Assembly: GCF_000422725.1 (NCBI RefSeq)
Contig: NZ_KE383909.1
Location: 605,178 to 669,177, forward strand
From: Flavobacterium subsaxonicum WB 4.1-42 = DSM 21790
GTDB taxonomy: Bacteria; Bacteroidota; Bacteroidia; Flavobacteriales; Flavobacteriaceae
Length of the DNA stretch: 64,000 bases
Direction: 5' to 3'
Below the pieces are notes generated by a model. That model did not search any database and was not told where the DNA came from. It saw only the letters and a program-made list of their open reading frames with translations. Both the position numbers and the translations under genes were made by a program. This document shows positions 46,026 through 55,159 of this stretch, in pieces. The first letter of the stretch is position 1. Each line of letters opens with the position of its first letter.

Positions 46026-46676
46026 ATGAATATTATAGAACTCGAATTACTAAGTGACGACCTTGCCGAAACCGAAAAATTTTACAAGAAGGTTTTGGGC
46101 CTGGAACCGTATTTAAAAGAAGACCGGTCCATACTGTTTTTCAATGTGGGCAGCACGCGGCTTATCTTTCGAAAGTCAGATAATATCCACCCTGTTTACC
46201 ATTTTGCAATAGACATGCCCAGCAACCGTTTTTTCGATTCGCATAATTCAATTAAGCAAAACACAGCTATACTGCCTGTTGAGGGCGATGATATTGCCAA
46301 TTTTACCAACTGGGATGCCAAATCGTTTTACTTTAACGATAACAACGGCAATGTAATAGAGATAATTACCCGATACCCAAACAAAGCTTATTATAACGAA
46401 GCATACAGCAGCAAGGCTTTTGTTGCCATTAGCGAGATTGGCCTGGTAACCAGCAACGTACCCGAATTGGCTGATACGCTTAAGAATGAGTATGGTATAC
46501 CCATTTTCCACAGGCAGCCGCGGGGCAAGAAGTTTACCGTTTCCGGAGATGATTGTGGCCTGTTTATTATTGTCGAAAAAAACCGAGACTGGTATCCAAC
46601 CACTGTAAAAGCGCGCTCTTTTACCACCCGTGTTTTATATATGGATAACGGAAATGTGGGCTATATTGTGAGATAA
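46026..46676 (+). CDS. VOC superfamily (glyoxalase/dioxygenase-like) protein
   Basis: A 216-aa protein with two VOC modules. The first (residues 1-118) has LLSDDLAETEKFYKKVLG and the ending FNDNNGNVIEII, usual for glyoxalase/bleomycin-resistance folds. The second half is more divergent (GLVTSNVPELADTLKNEYG). The metal and substrate are unknown. The next gene, icmF, starts 89 nt later on the same strand. Confidence 0.85.
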   Translation: MNIIELELLSDDLAETEKFYKKVLGLEPYLKEDRSILFFNVGSTRLIFRKSDNIHPVYHFAIDMPSNRFFDSHNSIKQNTAILPVEGDDIANFTNWDAKSFYFNDNNGNVIEIITRYPNKAYYNEAYSSKAFVAISEIGLVTSNVPELADTLKNEYGIPIFHRQPRGKKFTVSGDDCGLFIIVEKNRDWYPTTVKARSFTTRVLYMDNGNVGYIVR

Positions 46677-46765
46677 ATTATACCTACTTAATTTTATCGG
46701 GCATAAATGTTTTGATTTCTTAATAAATATGTAAATTGCGTACTTAAAATTGCATATAATTCAAT

Positions 46766-49700
46766 ATGGAGCCAGTAGTACCTTATATTCCTAAAAATAA
46801 AGTTAGAATTGTAACCGCGGCATCGCTTTTTGATGGGCATGATGCTGCCATAAATATAATGCGCCGCATAATCCAGGCTACTGGTGTAGAGGTAATTCAC
46901 CTTGGGCACGACCGTAGTGTGGAAGAAGTTGTAAATACTGCCATTCAGGAAGATGCCAACGCCATAGCGCTAACATCCTACCAGGGTGGTCATAATGAGT
47001 ACTTTAAGTACATGCACGACCTGCTAAAAGAAAAAGGTGCCGGGCATATTAAGATATTTGGCGGCGGGGGCGGGGTTATCCTTCCCGAAGAAATTGCAGC
47101 CTTGCACGAGTACGGCATTACGCGTATTTATGCACCCGATGACGGCCGCGAACTTGGGCTTCAGGGAATGATAAACGACTTGGTTCAAAAATCTGACTTT
47201 GCCATTGGCGATGTGCTTAACGGCGAGGTTAAACACCTTGAAGATAAGAACCCTACGGCAATTGCAAGGGTTATATCGTCGGCAGAGAATTTCCCTGATG
47301 TGGCTAAAGCTGCTATGGATATCATCCATAAACAAAACGAAACCAGCAAAATACCTGTTTTGGGTATTACCGGTACGGGTGGTGCAGGTAAATCGTCGTT
47401 AGTAGATGAGCTGGTGCGCCGCTTTTTGGTCGATTTCCCTGATAAAACACTGGGGCTTATATCGGTAGACCCGTCCAAGCGTAAAACGGGCGGCGCCTTA
47501 CTGGGCGACCGTATCCGAATGAATGCCATTAACAACCCAAGGGTGTACATGCGTTCGCTTGCCACAAGGCAAAGCAACCTGGCGCTCTCCAAATATGTTG
47601 CCGAGGCCATACAGGTGCTTAAGGCGGCCAAATACGATTTGATCATTCTGGAAACATCGGGCATTGGACAGAGCGATACCGAGATACTGGAACACAGCGA
47701 TGTATCGTTATATGTAATGACGCCTGAGTTTGGTGCCGCCACTCAGTTGGAGAAGATCGACATGCTTGATTTTGCCGACCTGGTTGCTATTAACAAGTTC
47801 GATAAGCGTGGCTCTCTTGATGCCCTGCGCGACGTTAAAAAGCAGTACCAGCGCAACCACAACCTGTGGGATGCCAACCCCGATAGCCTGCCGGTGTTTG
47901 GTACCATTGCCTCGCAGTTTAACGACCCGGGTATGAACACCTTATACAAAAAAATAATGGATAAGGTGGTAGAACGTACCGGTGCGCCGTTAGATTCTAC
48001 CTTTGCCATTACCCGCGAAATGAGCGAGAAAATATTTGTAATACCCCCACACAGAACGCGTTACCTTAGCGAAATTGCCGAGAATAACCGCAAGTACGAT
48101 GCTACGGCACTAAGCCAGCAGGAGGTTGCCCAAAAGCTGTACGGTATTTTTAAGACAATAGAATCTGTATCAGGTACTAAGCTTGCGCTGACGAAATTCG
48201 GGCTCGAAACAGAGAGCCTTCAACAGGTTGAAAATGATAGCAATAAGGATTTCCTTAAAATGCTTGTAGCCGAATTTGACCGTGTCAAGATGAACCTCGA
48301 TCCTTACAACTGGGAGATCATATTAACCTGGGATGATAAGGTTAATAAATACAAAAATCCGGTGTACTCATTCAAGGTACGCGATAAAGAAATTAAGATA
48401 GCCACACATACGGAGTCGCTGTCGCACAGCCAAATACCTAAAGTATCGCTGCCTAAATACCAGGCCTGGGGCGATATTTTGCGCTGGTGCCTGCAGGAAA
48501 ACGTACCGGGAGAGTTCCCGTTCGCATCCGGATTGTATCCGTTTAAGCGTGAGGGCGAAGACCCATCGCGTATGTTTGCCGGAGAAGGTGGGCCGGAGCG
48601 TACCAACAAACGTTTCCACTATGTAAGTGCCGGTTTGCCTGCAAAGCGCTTATCTACAGCGTTTGACAGCGTTACGCTGTATGGTAACGACCCTGATTTG
48701 CGCCCCGATATTTACGGCAAGATTGGTAATGCCGGCGTATCTATCTGTTGCCTGGATGATGCCAAGAAATTGTACTCCGGGTTTAACCTGTCGCATGCGT
48801 TAACGTCTGTAAGTATGACGATTAACGGGCCGGCGCCCATGCTGTTGGGCTTTTTTATGAATGCCGCCATAGACCAGCAATGCGAGCTGTACATTAAAGA
48901 ACAGTGCATTGAAGAAGAGATTGACCATAAAATTAACCAGATATACAAGCAAAAGGGCTTAGAACGACCACGTTACAACGGCGACCTACCTGCTGGCAAC
49001 AATGGTTTAGGCCTTATGCTTTTAGGGGTTACGGGCGACCAGGTTTTACCGCATGATGTTTATAACGATATTAAAGTCAGAACGTTATCGCAGGTTCGTG
49101 GTACTGTTCAGGCCGATATTTTAAAGGAAGACCAGGCACAGAATACCTGCATCTTCTCAACCGAGTTCGCTTTGCGCCTGATGGGCGACGTGCAGGAGTA
49201 CTTTATTACAAAAAATGTACGAAATTTCTACTCGGTTTCTATATCGGGTTACCATATTGCCGAGGCCGGTGCCAACCCTATTACGCAGTTAGCCTTTACG
49301 TTAAGTAACGGTTTTACCTATGTAGAGTACTACCTGAGCCGTGGCATGAGCATTAACGACTTTGGCCCTAACCTATCGTTCTTTTTTAGCAACGGGGTAG
49401 ACCCTGAGTATGCCGTTATAGGCCGTGTGGCGCGTAAAATATGGGCTAAAGCCCTGAAAAACAAGTACGGCGCCAACGAGCGTGCCCAAATGCTTAAGTA
49501 TCATATACAAACATCAGGGCGGTCGTTGCATGCGCAGGAGATTGATTTTAACGATATCCGTACCACATTGCAGGCACTATATGCCATTTACGATAACTGT
49601 AACTCGTTGCATACCAATGCTTACGATGAAGCTATAACCACGCCAACGGAAGAATCCGTTCGCCGTGCAATGGCTATACAGTTGATTATCAATAAAGAAC

Positions 49701-50197
49701 TGGGTCTTGCCAAGAACGAGAACCCTATACAGGGGTCGTTTATTATAGAGGAGCTAACCGACCTTGTTGAAGAAGCCGTATTGGCTGAATTTGACCGTAT
49801 TACAGAGCGTGGCGGTGTACTTGGTGCTATGGAAACCATGTATCAACGCTCTAAAATTCAGGAGGAAAGCCTTTATTATGAGACACTTAAGCATACAGGC
49901 GAGTTCCCAATCATTGGTGTAAATACGTTTTTGAGCTCTAAAGGGTCGCCAACGGTGGTTCCGGCAGAGGTTATCAGGGCAACCGAAGAAGAGAAACAGT
50001 TCCAGATACAAACGCTTAAAAACCTGCATTCGTCTAATAAAGAGGCAGTTGCTAAAAGTTTAGCCGCCGTTCAGGAGGCCGCCATCCAGAATAAAAACAT
50101 CTTCGAAGAGCTTATGGAGGCCACCAAAGTATGCTCGTTGGGGCAAATAACATCGGCACTGTTTGAAGTAGGGGGGCAGTACCGAAGGAATATGTAG
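46766..50197 (+). CDS. icmF: fused isobutyryl-CoA mutase IcmF (B12 domain - MeaB-like GTPase - mutase)
   Basis: An 1143-aa adenosylcobalamin enzyme that interconverts isobutyryl-CoA and n-butyryl-CoA. The N-terminal B12-binding domain has FDGHDAA (about residue 22) and a GGGGG loop. The GTPase chaperone has the P-loop GTGGAGKSS (203-211), [17 protein letters not shown] and NKFDKRG. The mutase core carries the residues that mark IcmF rather than methylmalonyl-CoA mutase: F604 in RMFAG (Tyr in MCM) and Q792 in AQNTC (Arg in MCM). Length fits IcmF. A strong terminator lies downstream. Confidence 0.93.
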   Translation: MEPVVPYIPKNKVRIVTAASLFDGHDAAINIMRRIIQATGVEVIHLGHDRSVEEVVNTAIQEDANAIALTSYQGGHNEYFKYMHDLLKEKGAGHIKIFGGGGGVILPEEIAALHEYGITRIYAPDDGRELGLQGMINDLVQKSDFAIGDVLNGEVKHLEDKNPTAIARVISSAENFPDVAKAAMDIIHKQNETSKIPVLGITGTGGAGKSSLVDELVRRFLVDFPDKTLGLISVDPSKRKTGGALLGDRIRMNAINNPRVYMRSLATRQSNLALSKYVAEAIQVLKAAKYDLIILETSGIGQSDTEILEHSDVSLYVMTPEFGAATQLEKIDMLDFADLVAINKFDKRGSLDALRDVKKQYQRNHNLWDANPDSLPVFGTIASQFNDPGMNTLYKKIMDKVVERTGAPLDSTFAITREMSEKIFVIPPHRTRYLSEIAENNRKYDATALSQQEVAQKLYGIFKTIESVSGTKLALTKFGLETESLQQVENDSNKDFLKMLVAEFDRVKMNLDPYNWEIILTWDDKVNKYKNPVYSFKVRDKEIKIATHTESLSHSQIPKVSLPKYQAWGDILRWCLQENVPGEFPFASGLYPFKREGEDPSRMFAGEGGPERTNKRFHYVSAGLPAKRLSTAFDSVTLYGNDPDLRPDIYGKIGNAGVSICCLDDAKKLYSGFNLSHALTSVSMTINGPAPMLLGFFMNAAIDQQCELYIKEQCIEEEIDHKINQIYKQKGLERPRYNGDLPAGNNGLGLMLLGVTGDQVLPHDVYNDIKVRTLSQVRGTVQADILKEDQAQNTCIFSTEFALRLMGDVQEYFITKNVRNFYSVSISGYHIAEAGANPITQLAFTLSNGFTYVEYYLSRGMSINDFGPNLSFFFSNGVDPEYAVIGRVARKIWAKALKNKYGANERAQMLKYHIQTSGRSLHAQEIDFNDIRTTLQALYAIYDNCNSLHTNAYDEAITTPTEESVRRAMAIQLIINKELGLAKNENPIQGSFIIEELTDLVEEAVLAEFDRITERGGVLGAMETMYQRSKIQEESLYYETLKHTGEFPIIGVNTFLSSKGSPTVVPAEVIRATEEEKQFQIQTLKNLHSSNKEAVAKSLAAVQEAAIQNKNIFEELMEATKVCSLGQITSALFEVGGQYRRNM

Positions 50198-50242
50198 ATT
50201 ATTTAAGATTTAATATTTAAAAATTAAGATGGGCCTGCAAAG

Positions 50243-50374
50243 CCAAAAAAGTGCTTAATATTTCACTTTCGGACTTCGAGATTGACAAGTTTCAGGAGTT
50301 AAAATTTTTGATTCCTGAAAATCCTTCAAAAAGTCAAAAAAGTGCTTGATATTTCACTTTTGGACTTCGAGATT
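50243..50374 (+). repeat. 41-bp near-identical direct repeat (two copies)
   Basis: Copies at 50243-50283 and 50334-50374 differ at about three positions and are 91 nt apart. Each contains AAAAAAGTGCTT and GGACTTCGAGATT. They lie between icmF and its terminator-like hairpin, with no coding frame. Confidence 0.7.
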
Positions 50375-50416
50375 CGCACTTTTCCATTTTTTGGAAATGC
50401 AGCAAATAAAAAATGT

Positions 50417-50454
50417 AAAAGAGTTACTGAAGAAATGCCTTCAGTAACTCTTTT
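50417..50454 (+). terminator. strong hairpin downstream of icmF
   Basis: A perfect 16-bp stem AAAAGAGTTACTGAAG/CTTCAGTAACTCTTTT with a 6-nt loop and a T-rich end, 220 nt after icmF. Confidence 0.8.
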
Positions 50455-50836
50455 GCTTTTATGTTGTAATTTTGCACCAGGATTTCTTCACACAAAAAGC
50501 ATCATGAAAATTTTAAATTATCAGAATTTTAAAGCGGCAGATTTTAGTTAGAAAGGGTGTAATTAATTTTAAAGATGGAGGGGGGCACAAGGCTATAACT
50601 ATAGCGCCGTGTGTGCAACACATCCATCTACTTTTTTTAAAATCAATAAAATATCTAATTTCTTATTTTTAATTAATACCTGTAAATATTTAAAAATCAG
50701 GTACTTATATCTGATTTTGCATGACCGTTAATTTATAGTTTTGAAAAAGATAGCAAGCTTATTTACAAGCAGGTACATAATTAAAGTTAACCTGTGTTGG
50801 TGTGCGACTCATTATCCGGTTGGATCCGCCGGAATT
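50455..50836 (+). other. AT-rich gap at the left edge of the Rhs region
   Basis: No complete gene. A -7-like TAATTTTG at 50467-50474 precedes a 15-codon frame (ATG 50504, stop 50549-50551, MKILNYQNFKAADFS) that looks cut short, possibly where the Rhs segment entered. The rest, to the Rhs fragment, has no recognisable feature. Confidence 0.4.
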
Positions 50837-51112
50837 TTAAGTCAGTCCATCTGTTTCGTAATTACCATCCTTATCAATAAATCTCAAAGGATTATTAAAT
50901 GCAAATCTATATGGTGTCCAATCAGCTGATTTAGCTGTAAAAGGGTCAGGACTAAACCATCTACCCACTCTTGGGTCATACATCCTAGCTCCAAAGTCAT
51001 AGTTGTTTCCCTCCCCTTTTACCTCGTCATCCATTTCCTGCCCTTGGAAACCATACCTGTAATCGGGTGTGTTAGCATGGCGGTTGGGTACGAGCATACC
51101 AAAAGAAGGCAC
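50837..51112 (-). pseudogene. orphan Rhs C-terminal cassette 1 (core only, toxin tail missing)
   Basis: A 91-aa frame that opens with [13 protein letters not shown], then [27 protein letters not shown] and YRFAFNNPLRFIDKDG. This is the conserved Rhs-associated core that precedes a variable toxin domain. Only about 10 residues follow the core (NYETDGLT), so no toxin domain is left. It has no signal peptide and no YD repeats, so it could not act as a full Rhs protein. It is the leftmost of three cassettes in the same orientation and with the same N-terminal border. Confidence 0.75.
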
Positions 51113-51173
51113 ATTATGTAATTAAAATATAATCAAATATAACAATTTAAAGATGATAAAATAAACTTCACAA

Positions 51174-51350
51174 ATGATGCGCCGCACAGCCATAACCACT
51201 CTTTTAATACTGGGTATGCCAGAGCATTTAGTACGCAAAATAAGCGGGCATAGCACCGTAAGCGGCTTTTTTAACCGTTACGTACATTATGCCCAAGCCT
51301 ATAAAGAAATTGAAAAAGTGCATAGTAAGTTGGAGGTTTATAATGTGTAA
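51174..51350 (+). pseudogene. tyrosine recombinase C-terminal fragment
   Basis: Fifty-eight codons from ATG 51174 encode RRTAITTLLILGMPEHLVRKISGHSTVS and then NRYVHYAQAYKE, which is the C-terminal box of a phage-type integrase: R of the HxxR box, H of the GH box and the catalytic Tyr of RYV. The upstream frame is closed by a stop at 51162, so the rest is missing. It suggests past integration in this region, on the opposite strand to the Rhs cassettes. Confidence 0.75.
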
Positions 51351-51355
51351 GATAC

Positions 51356-51880
51356 TTAAAGTTGTCTTTTTTCAAAGATTATTATGGTAAATGACAAACT
51401 CCATAAAGAGCACATTATGGAATAGCCATAGTCAAATCGTGTAATATTACTAATCGAATTCATTATAACCCATGAAATAATTGTTAAAACAACTAATTTA
51501 ATTATTGATATTATATTTATATCAACTTTAAAATGTTTGCTAAGAACAAGGGCTGAGAGACAAATATAAATTAGAAATAAAGCGACATCTTGAAAAATAG
51601 GGTTAGGTAATATCTCAATCAAAAGAAAAAAAACAACACATAAGAAAATACTGACTATGAATAGTATAATAAGTGAACTAAAAAAAAAACTATATCTGTA
51701 ATTAGAAAAATACATTTTCAGAACTGATAAATAACTACAATAGATTGTAAATGTTCCTATTAACGATCTGTGGAATATACTATTCTCTAAAAAAGATGTG
51801 ATTACTAATAAAGCAATATTTAAAAGAAAAAATGATATAAAAGTCCAACTTAAATTCATCTTACAATTTATTTTCCTCAT
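51356..51880 (-). CDS. small multi-pass membrane protein, candidate immunity protein
   Basis: A 174-aa, very hydrophobic protein with about five transmembrane segments (Ile, Leu, Phe rich). The start overlaps the end of the cassette 2 frame by 20 nt, suggesting translational coupling. A membrane immunity protein is common downstream of toxin tails that act at membranes, but this is position-based inference. The region is strongly AT-rich. I recognise no named family. Confidence 0.55.
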   Translation of the reverse strand: MRKINCKMNLSWTFISFFLLNIALLVITSFLENSIFHRSLIGTFTIYCSYLSVLKMYFSNYRYSFFFSSLIILFIVSIFLCVVFFLLIEILPNPIFQDVALFLIYICLSALVLSKHFKVDINIISIIKLVVLTIISWVIMNSISNITRFDYGYSIMCSLWSLSFTIIIFEKRQL

Positions 51881-52961
51881 AATAGCAATTTATTTCGTCG
51901 TTAGCTCTTTCTATCTCTGCTGCAGGTTTTGGTACTAATTTACCACTAGTGAACTGATGCTCATTCGGCCACAACATATACATCGGCACATTGAATCTTC
52001 CCATAGTACCCGAATCATCATCAGTTAAGTCCACATTGAACAATTGAAAACTTGGAAAAAAATGTTTTGATATACCCAAAGTGCCCAAAACACCCTCTTT
52101 ACGAGCAAGATTATTTGCATTGTTAAGTGCGCTAGTTCCATTATATTTTGTATAAACATTAGGAGCAACAAGATATACTTGTTCATCAAGTATGAATTCC
52201 TTGTCCTATTCATACAAATCTACGACACATTCGCCTTCACCTCCGTATAAAACAGCATTAAATTTGCCAATAGCATATTCAGCTATACCTATGTTTAAAT
52301 CCTTCATAAGCTGTCCTGTGCTTGGCAAGAAGACTCCTGTCTTTATTGAAGCAAAATTTTCTTTTGTATATTCAAATGTGTCAGCTAATTCATCAACTAG
52401 ATACATAGCCCCTTTTGCCCACCTACTACCATAACCTTTTTTATCCATCGCATTTTGAGTCCAAATATAGTAATCCCTTACATGACTGAAAGAATATGAA
52501 TCCTGCATATATGAACCAATTGTGCCTGTAGTCAATTTATCCACATCTTTATTTCTAGTTATATAAGCCATAGCATTTTGCCAGCGATTACTTCGATGAA
52601 TTCTGTCTTGCGTAAACCACACTCCATCGGAACCATCTAATAAATTACCATTTAAAGCAGCATCTCCAGTATGCAATTTATATGCTATATAACTAGCAAA
52701 CTCCTCTCCACCTTCTAATTCTTTATGCGAAATCACCTTATTACCACTAAATGAGTAAGGACTATAATGGGGGTAAATTCTTTCAAGTGGATCTACCGCA
52801 AAAAATCTACCCACCCTTGGGTCATGCATCCTAAAGGTATAATTCAGGCTATTTCCTTCTCCTTTTACCTCGTCATCCATTTCCTGCCCTTGGAAACCAT
52901 ACCTATAATCGGGTGTGTCAGTATGGCGGTTAGGCACAAGCATACCGAAAGGATATAACAC
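51861..52961 (-). pseudogene. orphan Rhs C-terminal cassette 2 with an in-frame TAG
   Basis: The frame starts with [40 protein letters not shown] and [10 protein letters not shown] tail unlike the other cassettes follows (for example [16 protein letters not shown], then [17 protein letters not shown] and [15 protein letters not shown]). A TAG at 52206-52208 then interrupts it. The same frame continues without another stop to 51861 (DKEFILDEQVYLVAP to CYYEENKL), giving 365 codons apart from the TAG. A membrane protein gene overlaps the end. It could be a point nonsense mutation or a read-through stop. The toxin activity is not recognised. Confidence 0.75.
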
Positions 52962-53052
52962 ATATTTCTAAGAACGTATTGTAAAAATACGCTTTTAAAC
53001 AAACAAAATCCTAACCATAACAGTTAGGATTTGTATTATAGTGTAGAGGGAA

Positions 53053-53142
53053 CGGATTGCAAATCCGAGCTATCTGGGAATGATAAACTAAAAACTATAG
53101 ATTCAATACAAATCTTTACAGACACGAGCCAAGAGGCTCGTG
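53053..53142. repeat. REP-like palindromic element between cassettes
   Basis: Two small perfect palindromes: CGGATT/AATCCG at 53053-53067 and CACGAGCC/GGCTCGTG at 53123-53142. Similar CGGATTGCAAATCCG units are familiar from flavobacterial REP elements. It separates cassettes 2 and 3. No tRNA or open frame is present. Confidence 0.55.
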
Positions 53143-53154
53143 CTAGCAGAGGGA

Positions 53155-53466
53155 TTAGCTTTCAGGAATTACTCTAAAAAAGTTTACTCTTTTAACTTCG
53201 TTGATAAGGTCTTTATAGGCATTTAATAGTACTTCCCATTCGTCAAGTAAAATGTATGATAAATGATATCCGTTTGTAAACCAAATCTCTTCATTCCTGT
53301 TTATTGCTCTATTCTTATAAACCGCAAGCTCCATCAGCGCAATTGATATTTCCATAGCACTAATTTCATGAGAGTAATTTTCAAAATACCAGTTATCTAT
53401 ATATTGTGACAATAGTTTTAAGTATAATTTTTTTACTTCAATCAATTTCTCTTTAAAATCAGTCAT
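53155..53466 (-). CDS. small soluble protein, candidate immunity protein (103 aa)
   Basis: An all-helical-looking 103-aa protein (MTDFKEKLIEVKK to FFRVIPES). Its ATG overlaps the stop of the preceding 47-codon frame by 1 nt (TAATG), so it is translationally coupled to the end of a toxin-like frame. Placement directly after a cassette suggests an immunity role. I recognise no domain, and activity is inferred from position only. Confidence 0.55.
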   Translation of the reverse strand: MTDFKEKLIEVKKLYLKLLSQYIDNWYFENYSHEISAMEISIALMELAVYKNRAINRNEEIWFTNGYHLSYILLDEWEVLLNAYKDLINEVKRVNFFRVIPES

Positions 53467-53609
53467 TAATTTTGTATTTCAGTAAATGTAGCGTTGTTTT
53501 TTAATTCATCACTTTTAATATCTTTTTCTAAATGAAATTTCCCATTTCCGTCCATACATTCTTCTCCTTTTCCCTGAACATTATTGGTCTTATCTTCGGA
53601 AGTAAGTAA
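53466..53609 (-). pseudogene. 47-codon frame, probably the detached C-terminus of a toxin
   Basis: A stop-to-stop frame without a good start (LLTSEDKTNNVQGKGEE to TFTEIQN), with an internal ATG giving only 29 codons. It lies between cassette 3 and the 103-aa gene and shares 1 nt with that gene's ATG. It is in a different frame from cassette 3 and probably belongs to a toxin whose front has been lost or replaced. Confidence is modest. Confidence 0.45.
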
Positions 53610-53619
53610 TTACGTTTAC

Positions 53620-54474
53620 TTACTCTATAAATCCACACTTTCTTAGATTTTGGATTCCCATCCCAACTGTGGGCTCTAACTTCATACTATAGCCTTCCAA
53701 ATCCCATTCATACTTAAAACCAAATTGTTTTCCATTACGATACATTGTTTTGTAAGTTGCTGTAACTGGTATTCTTTGGAGAACATTTACAAACCTGCGG
53801 GTATTAATTCCGTTAAAATTACCAATAAATTTTTTTGGAATTACTTTTCCAAATTTATAAATTGTAGCAACGGCAATCTTTGTTTTAACTTTTTTAACAT
53901 TAACTTTTTTAAGCTTTATTCTACTTGATCTATTAAGACGCGCTACTTTCCCTGCAAAAAATAATTGCCCATCACTTAAAAATGTTCCAATTTCTGTTGT
54001 CCCTTGTGTCTCATCACTCTCCCACCACCACCACGTGGAAAGATTATCTAACATTTCTTGATAACTACTAAAATTCTTAACCCGACCTTCTCGATGTAAT
54101 GTGAAAATTGGCTTAGCATATATTTCAACACCTCCTAATGGATCGATGCGTATAGGTTCAATAGAAACTTCCTCACTATCATCCAATTCAAAATCATTAG
54201 TTTCACCTATGCGTTTTGCTTGATAATGGATTTTTTCTAAACCTTCTAATTCAATGTATGCAATTACATTATTTTCACTAAAAGCATAAGGTGAATTATA
54301 TGCGTAATTCGGCGCTAACGGATCAACTGCAAAAAACCTACCCACCCTTGGGTCGTGCATCCTGAAGGTGTAATTAAGGCTATTACCTTCGCCTTTTAGC
54401 TCATCATCCATTTCCTGACCTTGGAAACCATAACGGTATTCTGGAGTGTTAGCATGGCGGTTAGGTACAAGCAT
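53620..54474 (-). CDS. orphan Rhs C-terminal cassette 3 with its own tail
   Basis: A 284-aa frame opening with [43 protein letters not shown] and [10 protein letters not shown], then an unrelated tail of about 200 residues ([22 protein letters not shown], later basic [13 protein letters not shown] and [14 protein letters not shown]). A four-Trp run (WWWW) occurs mid-protein. There is no signal peptide and there are no YD repeats. The tail may be a toxin domain, but I do not recognise it. It is the rightmost cassette, and no rhs gene lies upstream on the minus strand. Confidence 0.7.
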   Translation of the reverse strand: MLVPNRHANTPEYRYGFQGQEMDDELKGEGNSLNYTFRMHDPRVGRFFAVDPLAPNYAYNSPYAFSENNVIAYIELEGLEKIHYQAKRIGETNDFELDDSEEVSIEPIRIDPLGGVEIYAKPIFTLHREGRVKNFSSYQEMLDNLSTWWWWESDETQGTTEIGTFLSDGQLFFAGKVARLNRSSRIKLKKVNVKKVKTKIAVATIYKFGKVIPKKFIGNFNGINTRRFVNVLQRIPVTATYKTMYRNGKQFGFKYEWDLEGYSMKLEPTVGMGIQNLRKCGFIE

Positions 54475-54565
54475 CCCGAAGGGATTATATTTTGGTGGTA
54501 CACAAATTTGATTAAGATATGCTTTTCACGTTAAGAATCAATTTCTCTGGCCTTGATTCAGGTTA

Positions 54566-54940
54566 TTACATAAACTTCGCCAGCCTCTCAAAATCTTCGT
54601 ATTTGGCGGCTATGTATTCCATTTTTACCACCTGAAAATCAAAACCGGCAGTAGAAACGGTGGGCAGGTGGTTGTCCAGCATTTGGGCAGCGGCAGCCCA
54701 GGCATCATCGGCAGTTGTGATGTTTTCTGACTCTATGAGCAATACATTTTTGTACGGGTAGGTTTGCTGTACAACATCTTCGGGCACTAAAGCCGTATCG
54801 GCCAGCATAAGTATTTTGGCTTTTTTATTGCGTATGGCGTGCGATAAAGCAGTTTTAAACTTAACCGAATTTTCGGGTAAAGCCAGTTCGACACCGCCGG
54901 GCAGTAGCAATAATGTTGTGGTTAGTAGGGGGGCATTCAC
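54566..54940 (-). CDS. hypothetical protein (124 aa)
   Basis: A 124-aa soluble protein (MNAPLLTTTLLLLPGGVE to RLAKFM). The start is somewhat hydrophobic but has no clear signal cleavage site. It has a Rossmann-like feel (KILMLADTALVPEDV, NVLLIESENITTADD), but no family is recognised. Codon use looks like the rest of the chromosome, not like the AT-rich Rhs segment, so it probably marks the right edge of that island. Confidence 0.65.
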   Translation of the reverse strand: MNAPLLTTTLLLLPGGVELALPENSVKFKTALSHAIRNKKAKILMLADTALVPEDVVQQTYPYKNVLLIESENITTADDAWAAAAQMLDNHLPTVSTAGFDFQVVKMEYIAAKYEDFERLAKFM

Positions 54941-55059
54941 GGTAATCCTTTTTATTTTGGATGGCGAAGGTACTGCTAAAAGCCATTTTACAAATACACA
55001 TTAACTTTATGATAAGTTAAAATAAACGCAATAAATACAAGGGCCACCCTAAAAAAGTT

Positions 55060-55105
55060 AAGCCTGCCTGCAGAACACAATTCTGCAAGCAGGCCAAAAC
55101 TAAAC
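55060..55105 (-). terminator. terminator of the susC-susD operon
   Basis: A long stem with one bulge at 55072-55104 (GCCTGC-TGCAGAA paired with TTCTGCA-GCAGGC). On the minus strand it is followed by a T6 run. It lies 56 nt after the susD stop. Confidence 0.75.
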
Positions 55106-55159
55106 TAACTTAACATAAAACGAATTTTTGAAATTCCGGTCTAATCCGGAATAGTGGAA

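Noticed and set aside
46677..46765. Possible cobalamin riboswitch upstream of the B12-dependent icmF
   Set aside because: The gap is only 89 bp, too short for a B12 riboswitch, and no B12-box-like sequence was seen.
50342..50551. 69-codon frame across the direct repeat and hairpin after icmF
   Set aside because: It reads through a perfect 16-bp terminator stem, and its composition follows the repeat, so it is not a gene.
52025..52213. 62-codon minus-strand frame across the TAG of cassette 2
   Set aside because: It is a shadow in another frame of the continuing toxin tail, with low-complexity Ile/Leu/Met composition.
53041..53150. Possible tRNA or small RNA with two small hairpins
   Set aside because: No cloverleaf, anticodon arm or CCA-compatible end. 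The palindromes fit a REP-like element better.
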